A stretch of DNA of 43,549 bases. Origin: Bacteroidota bacterium. GTDB lineage: Bacteria; Bacteroidota; Bacteroidia; Bacteroidales; VadinHA17. Positions 17,133 to 26,329 of the stretch are shown piece by piece (the first letter of the stretch is position 1; each line of letters begins with the position of its first letter). Location: positions 1 through 43,549 of the forward strand of contig JAAYDB010000117.1 in assembly GCA_012729475.1 (NCBI GenBank), in the 5' to 3' direction. The position numbers were made by a program, and so were the translations under genes. The notes below the pieces were generated by a model. It had not been told where the DNA came from and did not search any database. It worked only from the letters and a program-made list of their open reading frames with translations.

Positions 17133-18032
17133 TTATATAAATAGCAATGCCACTCCTGCTACACTGATGAATGCGCCTGCTATTTCGGGCAATGTAACCT
17201 TTTCCTTATAAAAAACCACTGCTGGTAATATTATCATGATAGGAACGAGAGCCATTATCGTTGAAGCAATTCCTGCATGTGTATACTTAACTGCCACAAG
17301 AGAGAATGAAACTCCAAGAAAAGGCCCGAAAAAAGCTCCCAGAGTAAGTGATTTCATTCCCCGGACATCTATAAGAGATGTCATAATTCTGTTCCATCTT
17401 CCCATTATTGAGATGAGTACTCCAAATCCTGCAATACCTGCCAGTATTCTTATCTGGGTTGCAGCAAAAGGATCATAATCAGCCATTCCGAATTTACTCA
17501 ACACCAGTCCCAAAGCCTGTCCCACAGCACCCCCGAAAGCATATAATATACCAAGTGGTTTAAGTTTAAGAGACAGCTTTTCACCACTGCCGTTTCTGTT
17601 AAAAATAGCGATAAATATGCCGGTAAAAGTAAGTAGCATTCCTGCATAATGAAGTAGTTTAAGTCGTTCACCAAGAATTATCCAGCTAAAGAATGCTGTT
17701 ATAGGAGGTACCAGTGTCATTATCAGCATGGCAAATCTTGATCCTATAATTGTATAAGATTTAAACAAAAACAGGTCTCCAAAGACAAAGCCAACCAGAC
17801 CTGAAAGGGTTAACCATATCCAATTTTCAGGACTGGCATCAAGAGGAAGAAAATAGTGTCTTCGGATAAGGGTGTAAATGCTTAAAAATATAAAACCAAT
17901 TATCAGCCGCAATAGATTTACCTGTAATGAACCCAGTCTGCGGCTGGCAGATTCGAAAGCAATAGCAGTGACAGTCCAGAAAACAGCTGTCAGCAAGGCG
18001 GCAAATTCGCCCGGATAATTTCCTGTAATCAT
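17133..18032 (-). CDS. EamA/DMT-family transporter
   Basis: A 299-residue integral membrane protein with about ten hydrophobic segments arranged as two EamA repeats. The second repeat begins near residue 155. Typical DMT features include the FGDLFLFKSYTIIG region near residues 84-97 and the LVAVKYTHAGIASTIMALVPI segment near 246-266. These proteins export or import small metabolites, but substrate cannot be read from sequence. It sits between a 56-codon secreted ORF (15 bp upstream) and arfB (12 bp downstream). Confidence 0.92.
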   Translation of the reverse strand: MITGNYPGEFAALLTAVFWTVTAIAFESASRRLGSLQVNLLRLIIGFIFLSIYTLIRRHYFLPLDASPENWIWLTLSGLVGFVFGDLFLFKSYTIIGSRFAMLIMTLVPPITAFFSWIILGERLKLLHYAGMLLTFTGIFIAIFNRNGSGEKLSLKLKPLGILYAFGGAVGQALGLVLSKFGMADYDPFAATQIRILAGIAGFGVLISIMGRWNRIMTSLIDVRGMKSLTLGAFFGPFLGVSFSLVAVKYTHAGIASTIMALVPIMIILPAVVFYKEKVTLPEIAGAFISVAGVALLFI

Positions 18033-18047
18033 TTTTAAATACCGGTA

Positions 18048-18218
18048 TTATTGTTCCATGAATTCATAAATATATTCTCCGGAACCTCTTTCCATAAGTA
18101 GTCCACCCGGGTTCACTTTATGCTCGCAGCTAAGATCAGTAAGTAAGATATCCTGGAATAATAAGCTGCCTGGCATAAGGATAAACAAAACAAGCAATGA
18201 GAGACATAGAGGTTTCAT
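18048..18218 (-). pseudogene. 56-codon secreted ORF, possible 5' remnant of an alpha-L-rhamnosidase
   Basis: This reads from ATG to TAA as a 56-residue peptide. It has a clean signal peptide (MKPLCLSLLVLFILMPGSLL) and then ILLTDLSCEHKVNPGG. The TDLxCE...NP pattern directly after a signal peptide is how many Bacteroidota GH78 alpha-L-rhamnosidases begin (typically NLRCEYLVNPLGID). The expected continuation is absent, and the ORF ends 15 bp before the EamA gene. It lies next to, but divergent from, the L-rhamnose uptake and catabolic genes. I read it as a truncated rhamnosidase gene. A genuine small secreted protein is the alternative. The resemblance is from memory, over about 15 residues only. 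Confidence 0.4.
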
Positions 18219-18353
18219 AATTAGAATAATTAAATTTCATTGGCAAAATCTTATTCAAGATTATTAAAAACAAAAGGATAAAAGTACATGATAAATGCTT
18301 TTGTAAATGCTAAAGTTTATAAATTGCAGTTACCTAATCGTAAAATTGTATAA

Positions 18354-19382
18354 ATGAATCCGATTGCAGGCATTTTACTAATAGCTATTGGCAGCATAGG
18401 GGCTGCCAGTTTTTATGTTCCTTTTAAAAAGGTTAAATCATGGGCATGGGAATCATACTGGATCAGTCAGGGTGTATTTGCCTGGATAATAATCCCCTGG
18501 CTCTTTGCTCTTATATTTATACCTCAGGGAGAATTAATACCTGTTATCAGGGAATCGCCATCGTCAGCAAAACTAATGGCTATGTTTTTTGGTAGCCTGT
18601 GGGGCTTTGGCGGACTCACTTTTGGCCTGAGTCTCAGATATCTGGGAGTAGCTCTTGGACAAAGCATAGCTCTTGGTCTGTGTGCAGCATTTGGGACTCT
18701 CTTACCACCAATAATTGCAGGAGACAATCTCTTTTCCACAACAAGCGGAATACTTATGGTTATAGGTGTTGCAATTACCGTAGCAGGTATAATCATAATA
18801 GGCTATGCTGGTTCTCTGAAGAGCAAAGAAATGTCGGAAGAAGAGAAAAAAGCTGCTGTTAAGGATTTTGCTCTGAAGAAAGGTATTCTTATTGCAATTT
18901 TTGCCGGAATAATGAGTGCATGTATGAATTTTGGGTATGAAGCCGCGAAACCTATTGAAGAGGTTGCTCTTGCACATGGAACAAACCCTCTCTTTCAGAA
19001 AAATCCTTCCCTGATATTCATCTTACTCGGTGGATTTATCACCAACCTAATCTATTGCGGGTTTCTGAATATTAAGAATAAAACATACAAAGACTATTTT
19101 ACAGTTTCAGGCAATCTTTTTATGAATAACCTGTTCTTTACTTTCCTTGCAGGACTTTTATGGTTCCTGCAATTTCATTTTTTTGGAATGGGTTCCAGTA
19201 AACTACCTCCCGGCATGGCTGTTTTTGGATGGAGTATTCTTATGGCTCTGAATATTGCAATCAGTAATATATGGGGTATAATATTGAAGGAATGGAAAGG
19301 AGTGAGGACAAAAACAATTGTAGTGCTTATTGTTGGGATTGTCATCCTTATTCTTTCAACATTCGTTGTGAAACTGGGCTGA
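18354..19382 (+). CDS. rhaT: L-rhamnose/H+ symporter RhaT
   Basis: A 342-residue polytopic membrane protein, close to the 344 residues of E. coli RhaT. About ten hydrophobic segments are present. Conserved family stretches include the GAASFYVPFKKVKSWAWESYW opening around residues 17-37, the LWGFGGLTFGLSLRYLGVALG region near 82-102 and MNFGYEAAKPI near 191-201. It imports L-rhamnose with protons. It leads a plus-strand run with rhaA and a rhamnulokinase-like gene, spaced 151 and 121 bp apart, so separate promoters are possible. No regulator is encoded nearby. Confidence 0.94.
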   Translation: MNPIAGILLIAIGSIGAASFYVPFKKVKSWAWESYWISQGVFAWIIIPWLFALIFIPQGELIPVIRESPSSAKLMAMFFGSLWGFGGLTFGLSLRYLGVALGQSIALGLCAAFGTLLPPIIAGDNLFSTTSGILMVIGVAITVAGIIIIGYAGSLKSKEMSEEEKKAAVKDFALKKGILIAIFAGIMSACMNFGYEAAKPIEEVALAHGTNPLFQKNPSLIFILLGGFITNLIYCGFLNIKNKTYKDYFTVSGNLFMNNLFFTFLAGLLWFLQFHFFGMGSSKLPPGMAVFGWSILMALNIAISNIWGIILKEWKGVRTKTIVVLIVGIVILILSTFVVKLG

Positions 19383-19533
19383 TATGTTATTAGTGGAAGC
19401 ACATTAATTATATGTAAGAACTTACCAGATACGGTTGCAAGACCTGTTTTTTCGTAAATGGAAGATACAAAACAAACAAGCGGAAATATCAGTCCCTGAC
19501 AAGAAAAATTGGTAATCAATAAAATACAATGAG

Positions 19534-20799
19534 ATGGAAAAAGTAACTATTGAAAAGGCATATCAGATTGCGAAAGCTCAGTATGCAGAAATGGGTGTTG
19601 ATACTGATGCAGTGATAACGGAACTTGATAAAATTGTGATCAGTATGCACTGCTGGCAGACAGATGATGTTGGCGGATTTGAAAAAGAAGGTGCGGAACT
19701 TGGAGGAGGAGGCATTCAGGCAACGGGAAATTTCCCGGGTAAAGCTAAAACCATTGCTCAGATGAGAGCGGATCTTGAAAAGGTTATGTCGCTTGTTCCG
19801 GGAAAACAAAGGCTTAATCTACATGCGAGTTATGGTGAGTTCGGAGATAAATTTGTCGATCGCGACAAGATTGAACTAAAGCATTTTCAGGGATGGATTG
19901 ACTGGGCAAAAAAGCGGAAGATGGGAATAGACTTTAATTGTACCTGTTTCTCACACCCTCTGGCCGATAACGGGTTTACACTGGCAAGTAAGGATCCTGA
20001 GATCAGGAAATTCTGGATAGAACATGTAAAAAGATGCCGGGCAATCGGAGCTGAAATGGGAAAACAACTGGGTACCCCCACTATCCATAATATTTGGATA
20101 CCTGACGGCATGAAAGATACTCCTATAGACAGATACGGCTTCCGGAAAATATTAAAGAAATCACTTGATGAAATACTATCTTTAAAATATCCAAAAAAAT
20201 ATCTGAAGGATTCAGTCGAAAGCAAACTCTTCGGAATAGGTTCGGAAGCCATGGTAGTTGGTTCTCATGATTTTTATTTAGGTTATGCTTTAAAAAATAA
20301 CACACTTATCACGCTTGATAATGGTCATTTTCATCCAACTGAACAAATAGGAGATAAGATATCAGCCATACTGCAATTTGCTGATGAGATACTACTTCAT
20401 ATGACCAGAGGAGTAAGATGGGACAGTGATCATATAGCAACATTTAATGACGAGATACTCCTGATAGCTCATGAAATTGTTCGCTCGAAAGTGCTTGACA
20501 GAGTAAATATTGGTCTCGATTATTTTGATGCCAGCCTTAACAGAATAGGAGCATATGTTGTTGGTATCAGATCAGTTCAGATGGCTTTCCTTTTTGCACT
20601 TCTTGAACCAAATAAATTGCTGCTGGGCTATGAAGAAAAAGAAAGGAATTTTGAAAGACTGGCTACTCTGGAATTACTCAAATCCAAACCTTTTGGCGCA
20701 GTGTATGATTACTATTGCATGAAAAATAAAGTTCCAACTGGTCAGGGTTATATAGATGAAATAGTTAAATATGAAAAAAATGTTCTCCTTAAAAGATAA
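19534..20799 (+). CDS. rhaA: L-rhamnose isomerase
   Basis: A 421-residue enzyme converting L-rhamnose to L-rhamnulose. It aligns by eye with E. coli RhaA over its length: ISMHCWQTDDVGGFE near residues 31-45, GGIQATGNFPGKA near 59-71, GIDFNCTCFSHPLADNGFTL near 131-150, and NIWIPDGMKD near 188-197. Metal-binding segments TLDNGHFHPTE and VRWDSDHIATF are intact. It is the second gene of the rhamnose cluster, 151 bp after rhaT and 121 bp before the kinase. Confidence 0.96.
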   Translation: MEKVTIEKAYQIAKAQYAEMGVDTDAVITELDKIVISMHCWQTDDVGGFEKEGAELGGGGIQATGNFPGKAKTIAQMRADLEKVMSLVPGKQRLNLHASYGEFGDKFVDRDKIELKHFQGWIDWAKKRKMGIDFNCTCFSHPLADNGFTLASKDPEIRKFWIEHVKRCRAIGAEMGKQLGTPTIHNIWIPDGMKDTPIDRYGFRKILKKSLDEILSLKYPKKYLKDSVESKLFGIGSEAMVVGSHDFYLGYALKNNTLITLDNGHFHPTEQIGDKISAILQFADEILLHMTRGVRWDSDHIATFNDEILLIAHEIVRSKVLDRVNIGLDYFDASLNRIGAYVVGIRSVQMAFLFALLEPNKLLLGYEEKERNFERLATLELLKSKPFGAVYDYYCMKNKVPTGQGYIDEIVKYEKNVLLKR

Positions 20800-20920
20800 A
20801 TATAACTGGTATTTATAAAATTCCAGGCGTTTTGTTGCTGGATATGGGGACTGAGCTTGGCTCCGTGGTTAATTCCATTTAGTATAGTAAAAGAAGACAT
20901 TTCTTTAACATTAATGGTAT

Positions 20921-22291
20921 ATGAAAGAAAAGGTTATAGCAGTTTATGATATAGGCAAGACTAATAAAAAAATTATTCTGTTTAATCACGAACTTAAACC
21001 TGTTTACGAAAATGAAAAAAAAATCCCGGAGATAAAAGATGAAGACGGATTTGAATGTGATGATATTGAACTCATTGAAAATTGGATTAAGGATTCTGTA
21101 AACTCACTTGCAAAATCCGATCACTATGAACTGACAGCAATAAATTTTACCACCTATGGTGCTACTCTTGTTTATCTGGATAAATACGGTAAAAGACTGA
21201 CGCCTGTATATAATTATCTTAAACCGATTGATGAAAAAATCCCTGAAAAAATTTATAAAAAATATGGAGGACAGGATGAATTCTGTAGGAGAACAGCTTC
21301 TCCTGCCCTTGGCATGCTTAATTCAGGTATGCAAATGCTATGGTTTAAATACTCAAAACCGGAAATTTTCAGACAGGTTAAGTTTATTCTGCATTTTCCA
21401 CAATATTGTTCTTATCTGCTTACCGGGGACATTTATTCAGAACATACTTCAATAGGCTGCCATACAGCTTTGTGGGATTTTGATGAAATGAAATATCACA
21501 AATGGATCAGCGAGGAAGGGTTCAGTTTGCCTGATCCTGTTGATATTAATACTAATACTGATATTATTATTGATGGCCGCAAAATTAAAACAGGTATAGG
21601 TATACACGACAGTTCAGCATCTCTGGTCCCTTATTTTAAGAACAGCTCCGGGAAATTTATCCTTATGTCTACTGGGACATGGTGTATCAACATGAATCCA
21701 TTTAATTCAGAGGCACTTACAACTGAACAACTTGATCACGACTGTCTGTGTTATTTGAGTATAAATAAACAAGCTCTTAAATCTTCACGACTTTTCCTTG
21801 GTCATCTGCACGAAACAGCACTCAGGATGCTGAATAAGCATTTTAAAACAGCACCTGCATATTATCAGAAAATAAAGCCGGATAAAAGTCTTATTGAAAT
21901 ATGTGAAAAAAGGGCCAGGAATAAGCGTTTCTATTTTGATACGCGTCCATATTCAAAAGAACTGAAACAAGAATTAGACTTTTTTTCATTCAATTCGTTT
22001 AAAGAAGGTTATCATCAGTTAATGGTTGAACTCACTCAACTTACAATCGAAGCTTTAGATCTGGTAATTCCTTCTGATGATGATATAGAGAACATATATA
22101 TTACAGGAGGCTTTTCAAAAAACAGGCTTTTCCTGAAACTGCTATCAGATGCATATCCTATGAAAAGTGTGTTTAAATCAGAGGTAGTCAATGCAACAGC
22201 TCTGGGAGCTGCAAATATAATTATAGAATCTTTAAATCTTTCTCATAAACCTCAGACAGATCTTGGTCTCACTGTTCGATCAGGCGGGTAA
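20921..22291 (+). CDS. rhaB: FGGY-family sugar kinase, probable rhamnulokinase
   Basis: A 456-residue FGGY kinase. The N-terminal phosphate-binding region reads AVYDIGKTNKKIILF near residues 7-21. The catalytic Asp lies in GIGIHDSSASLVPY near 225-238, LMSTGTWCINMNPF near 247-260 is the adenine-side loop, and ITGGFSKNRLFLKLL near 390-404 is the second ATP motif. The position after rhaT and rhaA supports phosphorylation of L-rhamnulose. The sequence diverges from E. coli RhaB, so the substrate rests mainly on context. No rhamnulose-1-phosphate aldolase follows. The stop is 2 bp from the stop of the convergent FtsX-like gene, leaving no room for a terminator between them. Confidence 0.85.
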   Translation: MKEKVIAVYDIGKTNKKIILFNHELKPVYENEKKIPEIKDEDGFECDDIELIENWIKDSVNSLAKSDHYELTAINFTTYGATLVYLDKYGKRLTPVYNYLKPIDEKIPEKIYKKYGGQDEFCRRTASPALGMLNSGMQMLWFKYSKPEIFRQVKFILHFPQYCSYLLTGDIYSEHTSIGCHTALWDFDEMKYHKWISEEGFSLPDPVDINTNTDIIIDGRKIKTGIGIHDSSASLVPYFKNSSGKFILMSTGTWCINMNPFNSEALTTEQLDHDCLCYLSINKQALKSSRLFLGHLHETALRMLNKHFKTAPAYYQKIKPDKSLIEICEKRARNKRFYFDTRPYSKELKQELDFFSFNSFKEGYHQLMVELTQLTIEALDLVIPSDDDIENIYITGGFSKNRLFLKLLSDAYPMKSVFKSEVVNATALGAANIIIESLNLSHKPQTDLGLTVRSGG

Positions 22292-22293
22292 GA

Positions 22294-25200
22294 TTATTCT
22301 CTTCTCAGTTGTGATATCAGAGTATGTGTATTGAGACTCCTGACTGATATCCAAAGTGCCAATGTTCCAATGATTATAATAGAGAAAATCATTATGTAAA
22401 TATTTTTCCATGGCATGGCATTCCCACTTATCAGTGATGGTAATGTAGCAATGAATCCGGAAGATGTTCCGGTTAAGACACCCCATAAAAGAATTATAAT
22501 CTGATCGTTAATAATAAGTTTTCTGATGATTCTCTGAGTGAAACCAACTGCCGATAAAAGTGCAAACTCGCGTTTCCTCCTGTTGTAATTTAGAATAAGG
22601 ACAAACCCAAGTCCTACAACACCCAGTACCATTCCAAAAGCCCCAAAGACAACAAATACATTAAGATAAGTATTTGTTACAACAAAAAATGAGGCTAGCT
22701 TTTTGCCGGCTTCAAGGCTTGAAAAGCCATATTCAGTTAATCGTTCATTTAATGTATTGATATAAAATTCACTCATTTGTGGCTTTCCATCAATAAGGAA
22801 GACCGAATTACCCGAAACAGAGGGAAAATACTCCTCGAATTTCTCTTTTCCTATCAACAGATAACCCTGGAATACAGATGATTTCAATCCGGCACATATA
22901 ACAATATTAAGAGATTGTCCATTCTCAGTCCTGAAAACCAGAGTGTCACCTGCAGTGACTTTCAGACCCCATTGCAATACGGTCTGATCGGCAATACCAT
23001 AGATAATATTCTCTCCGGGATCTTCATTAAGAAGTGACCAGGGATTTATTACTTTATCCAATTTTATTCTGGAAGCAAATGAAAACGACCCTTTCCTGAT
23101 AAAGGCATTATTATCAACTCCCAGTATTGGTGGAGTGGTAATATAATTCAGGTTCAGACAACTGGCATCATCACCAGACAATCTTGGACACTGAACAAAA
23201 ACCAGATCGCTTAGGTTTTGTTCATCCAGACCAAATTTTTTACGGCCGGTCCGGCTATTAAGGTCCTCCTTTACAGGAAGAGCTGATTCGGCCCATAGTT
23301 GATAAGCTCCGGTACCACCTGAAGGGAGAAACATTTTGTCACTTAAGACCTGTCTGTTGGCACCTGTTATAATTACAGCAAATATGCCTGCAGCAATAAA
23401 GATGACAGGTGCTATCGCCTGAGCAGGATGGAATAAATAAAATTGCTTTGATAACTTTTGTCTTGTATTCCATGCCCGGGGTGATTTACTGAAATCACTT
23501 ATATAATAATGTCTTAATATCAGAACCATTGCTGCAAAAAACAATAATCCTCCAATAAAGGATAGCTGTATTGTAAAGTCCTGCAGTGTTCTTGATAAAA
23601 TAACGGAAGTAATAGAAAGTATAATAGTAATAACAATCCATATAAAGTTTTTTGTTTTTGATTGTTTTTTAAGCTCAGCCTTACCTGTTCTGTGGAGTTT
23701 TTTTATATAACTGTTAGTCTTGACATAAATAATACATGCTGATAAAAAGACAGTGATCAGGAATCCGTACAAAACAGGGGTAAGGCTGAATTGCATGGAG
23801 AGTGCATCTGTTTGAACTGCTCCACGCCACACTGAGTTTAATGCTTTTATTACCAAAATATTAACAAAATAGCCAAGTATAGCACCCGGTATGGCACCAA
23901 GTAGTGAAAAACTGGCAGTCTCAATGCACAACAACCGTTTTACAAGGCTATTCTTAAAACCCAGCGAATACAATATCCTTACATAATCTTTTCTGGAATC
24001 AAATAAAAGGGAAATTGACAGTGAAAAGAGAATCAAACAGGAAAGGATAATGAAAAAGCCCAGACTAAGAAAAAGAGAACTGAAATTAACGCTCTCATCA
24101 GCTGCCTGCTCTGATGAATTTCTTATATCAATGATCCGGAATCCGGCAATTAATGGATTTATTGATCCATCAAGTTTCGAGGATATATCGAATATTGACA
24201 ATGATGGGGGAAATCTTATTGCAGTAGCAGAGCCAAAGTTATTACTCCAGATCAACCTCCCTGTCTCATAGCTTATAAAAGCTTTTGGTGTGCCTCTGTA
24301 ACTATTCCAGTATTCTTCATCCTTTTCTCTTATCATATCAAGAATTATGGGTACACCGGCATCCCATCCGGAACATGTTGTTCTGCCCGAAATACCGGGA
24401 AAATCAGGCATAAGAAGAGGATCCGAATATCTGCTGTCATTATCTAGTATATCAATTACATAAAATTCCCTTTTCTTCTCTTCGAGAAGATTGCCATATC
24501 CGGAATCGTACCAGCTTAAGAGCAGTGTGTCGCCTGTTTTAGCATGCAGATCATCGGCCAGCCATCTGTTAATAATAATCCCATTTGTATCAATCATCGG
24601 AAATAAAGAGGAAGGAAGAGCAGAAGCAAATGAATAGGGTGTTGTTTTGTCACCCAAGGAAAAACTGTTTACCATATAAGTTATTACAGGTGACCCGGAA
24701 GGTATTTTTTTTATGATGTCAGATACGAGTAGAGAGTCAATGAATATCCTGTCAGAAATAAGTTCAGGTTCTCCCGTCTTTTCCGACCTTCTGATATCAA
24801 GACCAATGTCAGATGTTGTCAGAACCTCCTCAAGAACTTTCATTAGCGGGATATCTTCAGTTCTGTCAATCAGAATTCTATTTGCCAGATATGTTCCATA
24901 CTCATCAACATTGGCATAGTTTACATCATATTCAGATATATCTTTATATTCCATGATATTTGAATAACTATGCTGGTATTCATTATCATTAAAATCACTG
25001 ATATGAAGAAAAAGTGTCATGGGAATAATCTGACTAATACCTGGAGAGAAATTGCCGGCGTTGTCTGCTGTCAGAATTCTTGACACTTCCATCACTTTTG
25101 AAATCTGATTATTTTCAGATGGTGCAAAGGGGGCATTAGCAGGAAGAGGATCTGATGGTTTAAAGCGTATAATTATTTCATCACCTTCGTCTATGCCAAG

Positions 25201-25626
25201 ATGTTCAGCCAGACTGGTATTTACAGTAACTTCTCCCGGATTTATTTCAACAGAATCGACTGAATGAAAAGAAAAAAAATCATTTGTTATTCCATAAATT
25301 TTTACATTCAATGCTGTCACGCCACTTAAAAAATTAGAGCAATACCCCTCAGTCTCGAGAATTGATATTGCCTTTTCTCCGGTTATTGAAGACACTTTCC
25401 CGGCTAGATCTGCATTGAAATATCTTTCACCTGAGCTTATTATAACATCCGTGTTTCCTATTTTACCTGCTGATGTTTCCCTAAGACTGCCCCTTACAGA
25501 ATGTCCTGTAAGCAATGAGCCCGTAATAACTGCTGTAAGCAATATTATAATAATGATCTGGTAGATAGCATCTTTTCTGTTAAACAGGATTGATCTTAAA
25601 ACTATTTGACTCAGTTTAAGTCTCAT
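22294..25626 (-). CDS. Large FtsX-like ABC transporter permease
   Basis: An 1110-residue permease of the MacB/LolC/FtsX type. One membrane segment lies near residues 22-44, followed by a large exported domain to about residue 500. A central group of about six segments spans residues 505-765, then comes a second exported domain and three C-terminal segments near 985-1010, 1035-1060 and 1075-1095. The duplicated plan resembles two-half FtsX permeases such as YbbP. Its start lies 21 bp after the ATPase gene, so the two form one transporter. Such systems usually move lipids, lipoproteins or small hydrophobic molecules, or act mechanically. No outer-membrane partner or membrane-fusion protein is encoded here. 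It is the last gene of the minus-strand run. Confidence 0.9.
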   Translation of the reverse strand: MRLKLSQIVLRSILFNRKDAIYQIIIIILLTAVITGSLLTGHSVRGSLRETSAGKIGNTDVIISSGERYFNADLAGKVSSITGEKAISILETEGYCSNFLSGVTALNVKIYGITNDFFSFHSVDSVEINPGEVTVNTSLAEHLGIDEGDEIIIRFKPSDPLPANAPFAPSENNQISKVMEVSRILTADNAGNFSPGISQIIPMTLFLHISDFNDNEYQHSYSNIMEYKDISEYDVNYANVDEYGTYLANRILIDRTEDIPLMKVLEEVLTTSDIGLDIRRSEKTGEPELISDRIFIDSLLVSDIIKKIPSGSPVITYMVNSFSLGDKTTPYSFASALPSSLFPMIDTNGIIINRWLADDLHAKTGDTLLLSWYDSGYGNLLEEKKREFYVIDILDNDSRYSDPLLMPDFPGISGRTTCSGWDAGVPIILDMIREKDEEYWNSYRGTPKAFISYETGRLIWSNNFGSATAIRFPPSLSIFDISSKLDGSINPLIAGFRIIDIRNSSEQAADESVNFSSLFLSLGFFIILSCLILFSLSISLLFDSRKDYVRILYSLGFKNSLVKRLLCIETASFSLLGAIPGAILGYFVNILVIKALNSVWRGAVQTDALSMQFSLTPVLYGFLITVFLSACIIYVKTNSYIKKLHRTGKAELKKQSKTKNFIWIVITIILSITSVILSRTLQDFTIQLSFIGGLLFFAAMVLILRHYYISDFSKSPRAWNTRQKLSKQFYLFHPAQAIAPVIFIAAGIFAVIITGANRQVLSDKMFLPSGGTGAYQLWAESALPVKEDLNSRTGRKKFGLDEQNLSDLVFVQCPRLSGDDASCLNLNYITTPPILGVDNNAFIRKGSFSFASRIKLDKVINPWSLLNEDPGENIIYGIADQTVLQWGLKVTAGDTLVFRTENGQSLNIVICAGLKSSVFQGYLLIGKEKFEEYFPSVSGNSVFLIDGKPQMSEFYINTLNERLTEYGFSSLEAGKKLASFFVVTNTYLNVFVVFGAFGMVLGVVGLGFVLILNYNRRKREFALLSAVGFTQRIIRKLIINDQIIILLWGVLTGTSSGFIATLPSLISGNAMPWKNIYIMIFSIIIIGTLALWISVRSLNTHTLISQLRRE

Positions 25627-25647
25627 TAATAATCCGGATTATTGTTT

Positions 25648-26310
25648 TTATACAAGTTTCCCTTCAGACAATCTCAGATGATTTCTCATCATAGATGCCA
25701 GGTCCTCAGAATGTGTTACTACCAGCAAAGCAATTCCGTATTCTTCATTAATTTCCCTCAGAAGTCTGCCAAGCAGATTTGCATTTTTCTGATCAAGAGA
25801 ACCTGTGGGCTCATCTGCAAGAAGGAGAGAGGGTCTATTAACCAGTGCTCTGACAAGTGTTACACGTTGTGCTTCTCCACCTGATATCTGAAATGGGAAT
25901 TTATCCTTTAGATTAGTTATTCTGATCTTGTCCAATAATATATCAACATATTTTTCTTTTATTCCATAATCATCATCTGAAAGAGGGGAGGCTAACAGTG
26001 GAAGCATAATATTTTCCTTTACTGTCAGATGGTTCAGAAGCAGGTGATCCTGGAAAACGAATCCGATGTTCCTGTTTCTGTATTCTGCTGCTTCAGAGGA
26101 GTCATATCCGAGGATAGAGTTTCCCTGAAATTTTATTTTACCTGAGTCCGGACGATCCATTAATCCGGCAATATTTAGGAGGGTTGATTTACCCGAACCG
26201 GATGGACCCGTAACAGCTAGTGATTCACCTTTTTCAATATGCAGATTGAGTTCATCCAGTACTTTACCTCTGCCCGCATAAGATTTTGAAATATTTTCCA
26301 GAATCAGCAT
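25648..26310 (-). CDS. LolD/MacB-type ABC transporter ATPase
   Basis: A 220-residue ATPase. Walker A is GPSGSGKST near residues 35-43, the Q-loop is in FVFQDHLLLNHLTV near 85-98, the signature is ISGGEAQRV near 142-150, Walker B is LLLADEPTGSLD near 160-171, and the H-loop is VVTHSED near 197-203. All catalytic elements are intact. Its sequence places it with LolD, FtsE and MacB ATPases. It powers the FtsX-like permease 21 bp downstream and lies 19 bp after the glycosyltransferase gene. Confidence 0.94.
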   Translation of the reverse strand: MLILENISKSYAGRGKVLDELNLHIEKGESLAVTGPSGSGKSTLLNIAGLMDRPDSGKIKFQGNSILGYDSSEAAEYRNRNIGFVFQDHLLLNHLTVKENIMLPLLASPLSDDDYGIKEKYVDILLDKIRITNLKDKFPFQISGGEAQRVTLVRALVNRPSLLLADEPTGSLDQKNANLLGRLLREINEEYGIALLVVTHSEDLASMMRNHLRLSEGKLV

Positions 26311-26329
26311 AATTTAGTAATAATTTGTA

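Noticed and set aside
20800-20920. GAGC-TTG-GCTC hairpin and coding-like stretch between rhaA and the kinase
   Set aside because: The stem is only 4 bp and no continuous reading frame with a start could be found.
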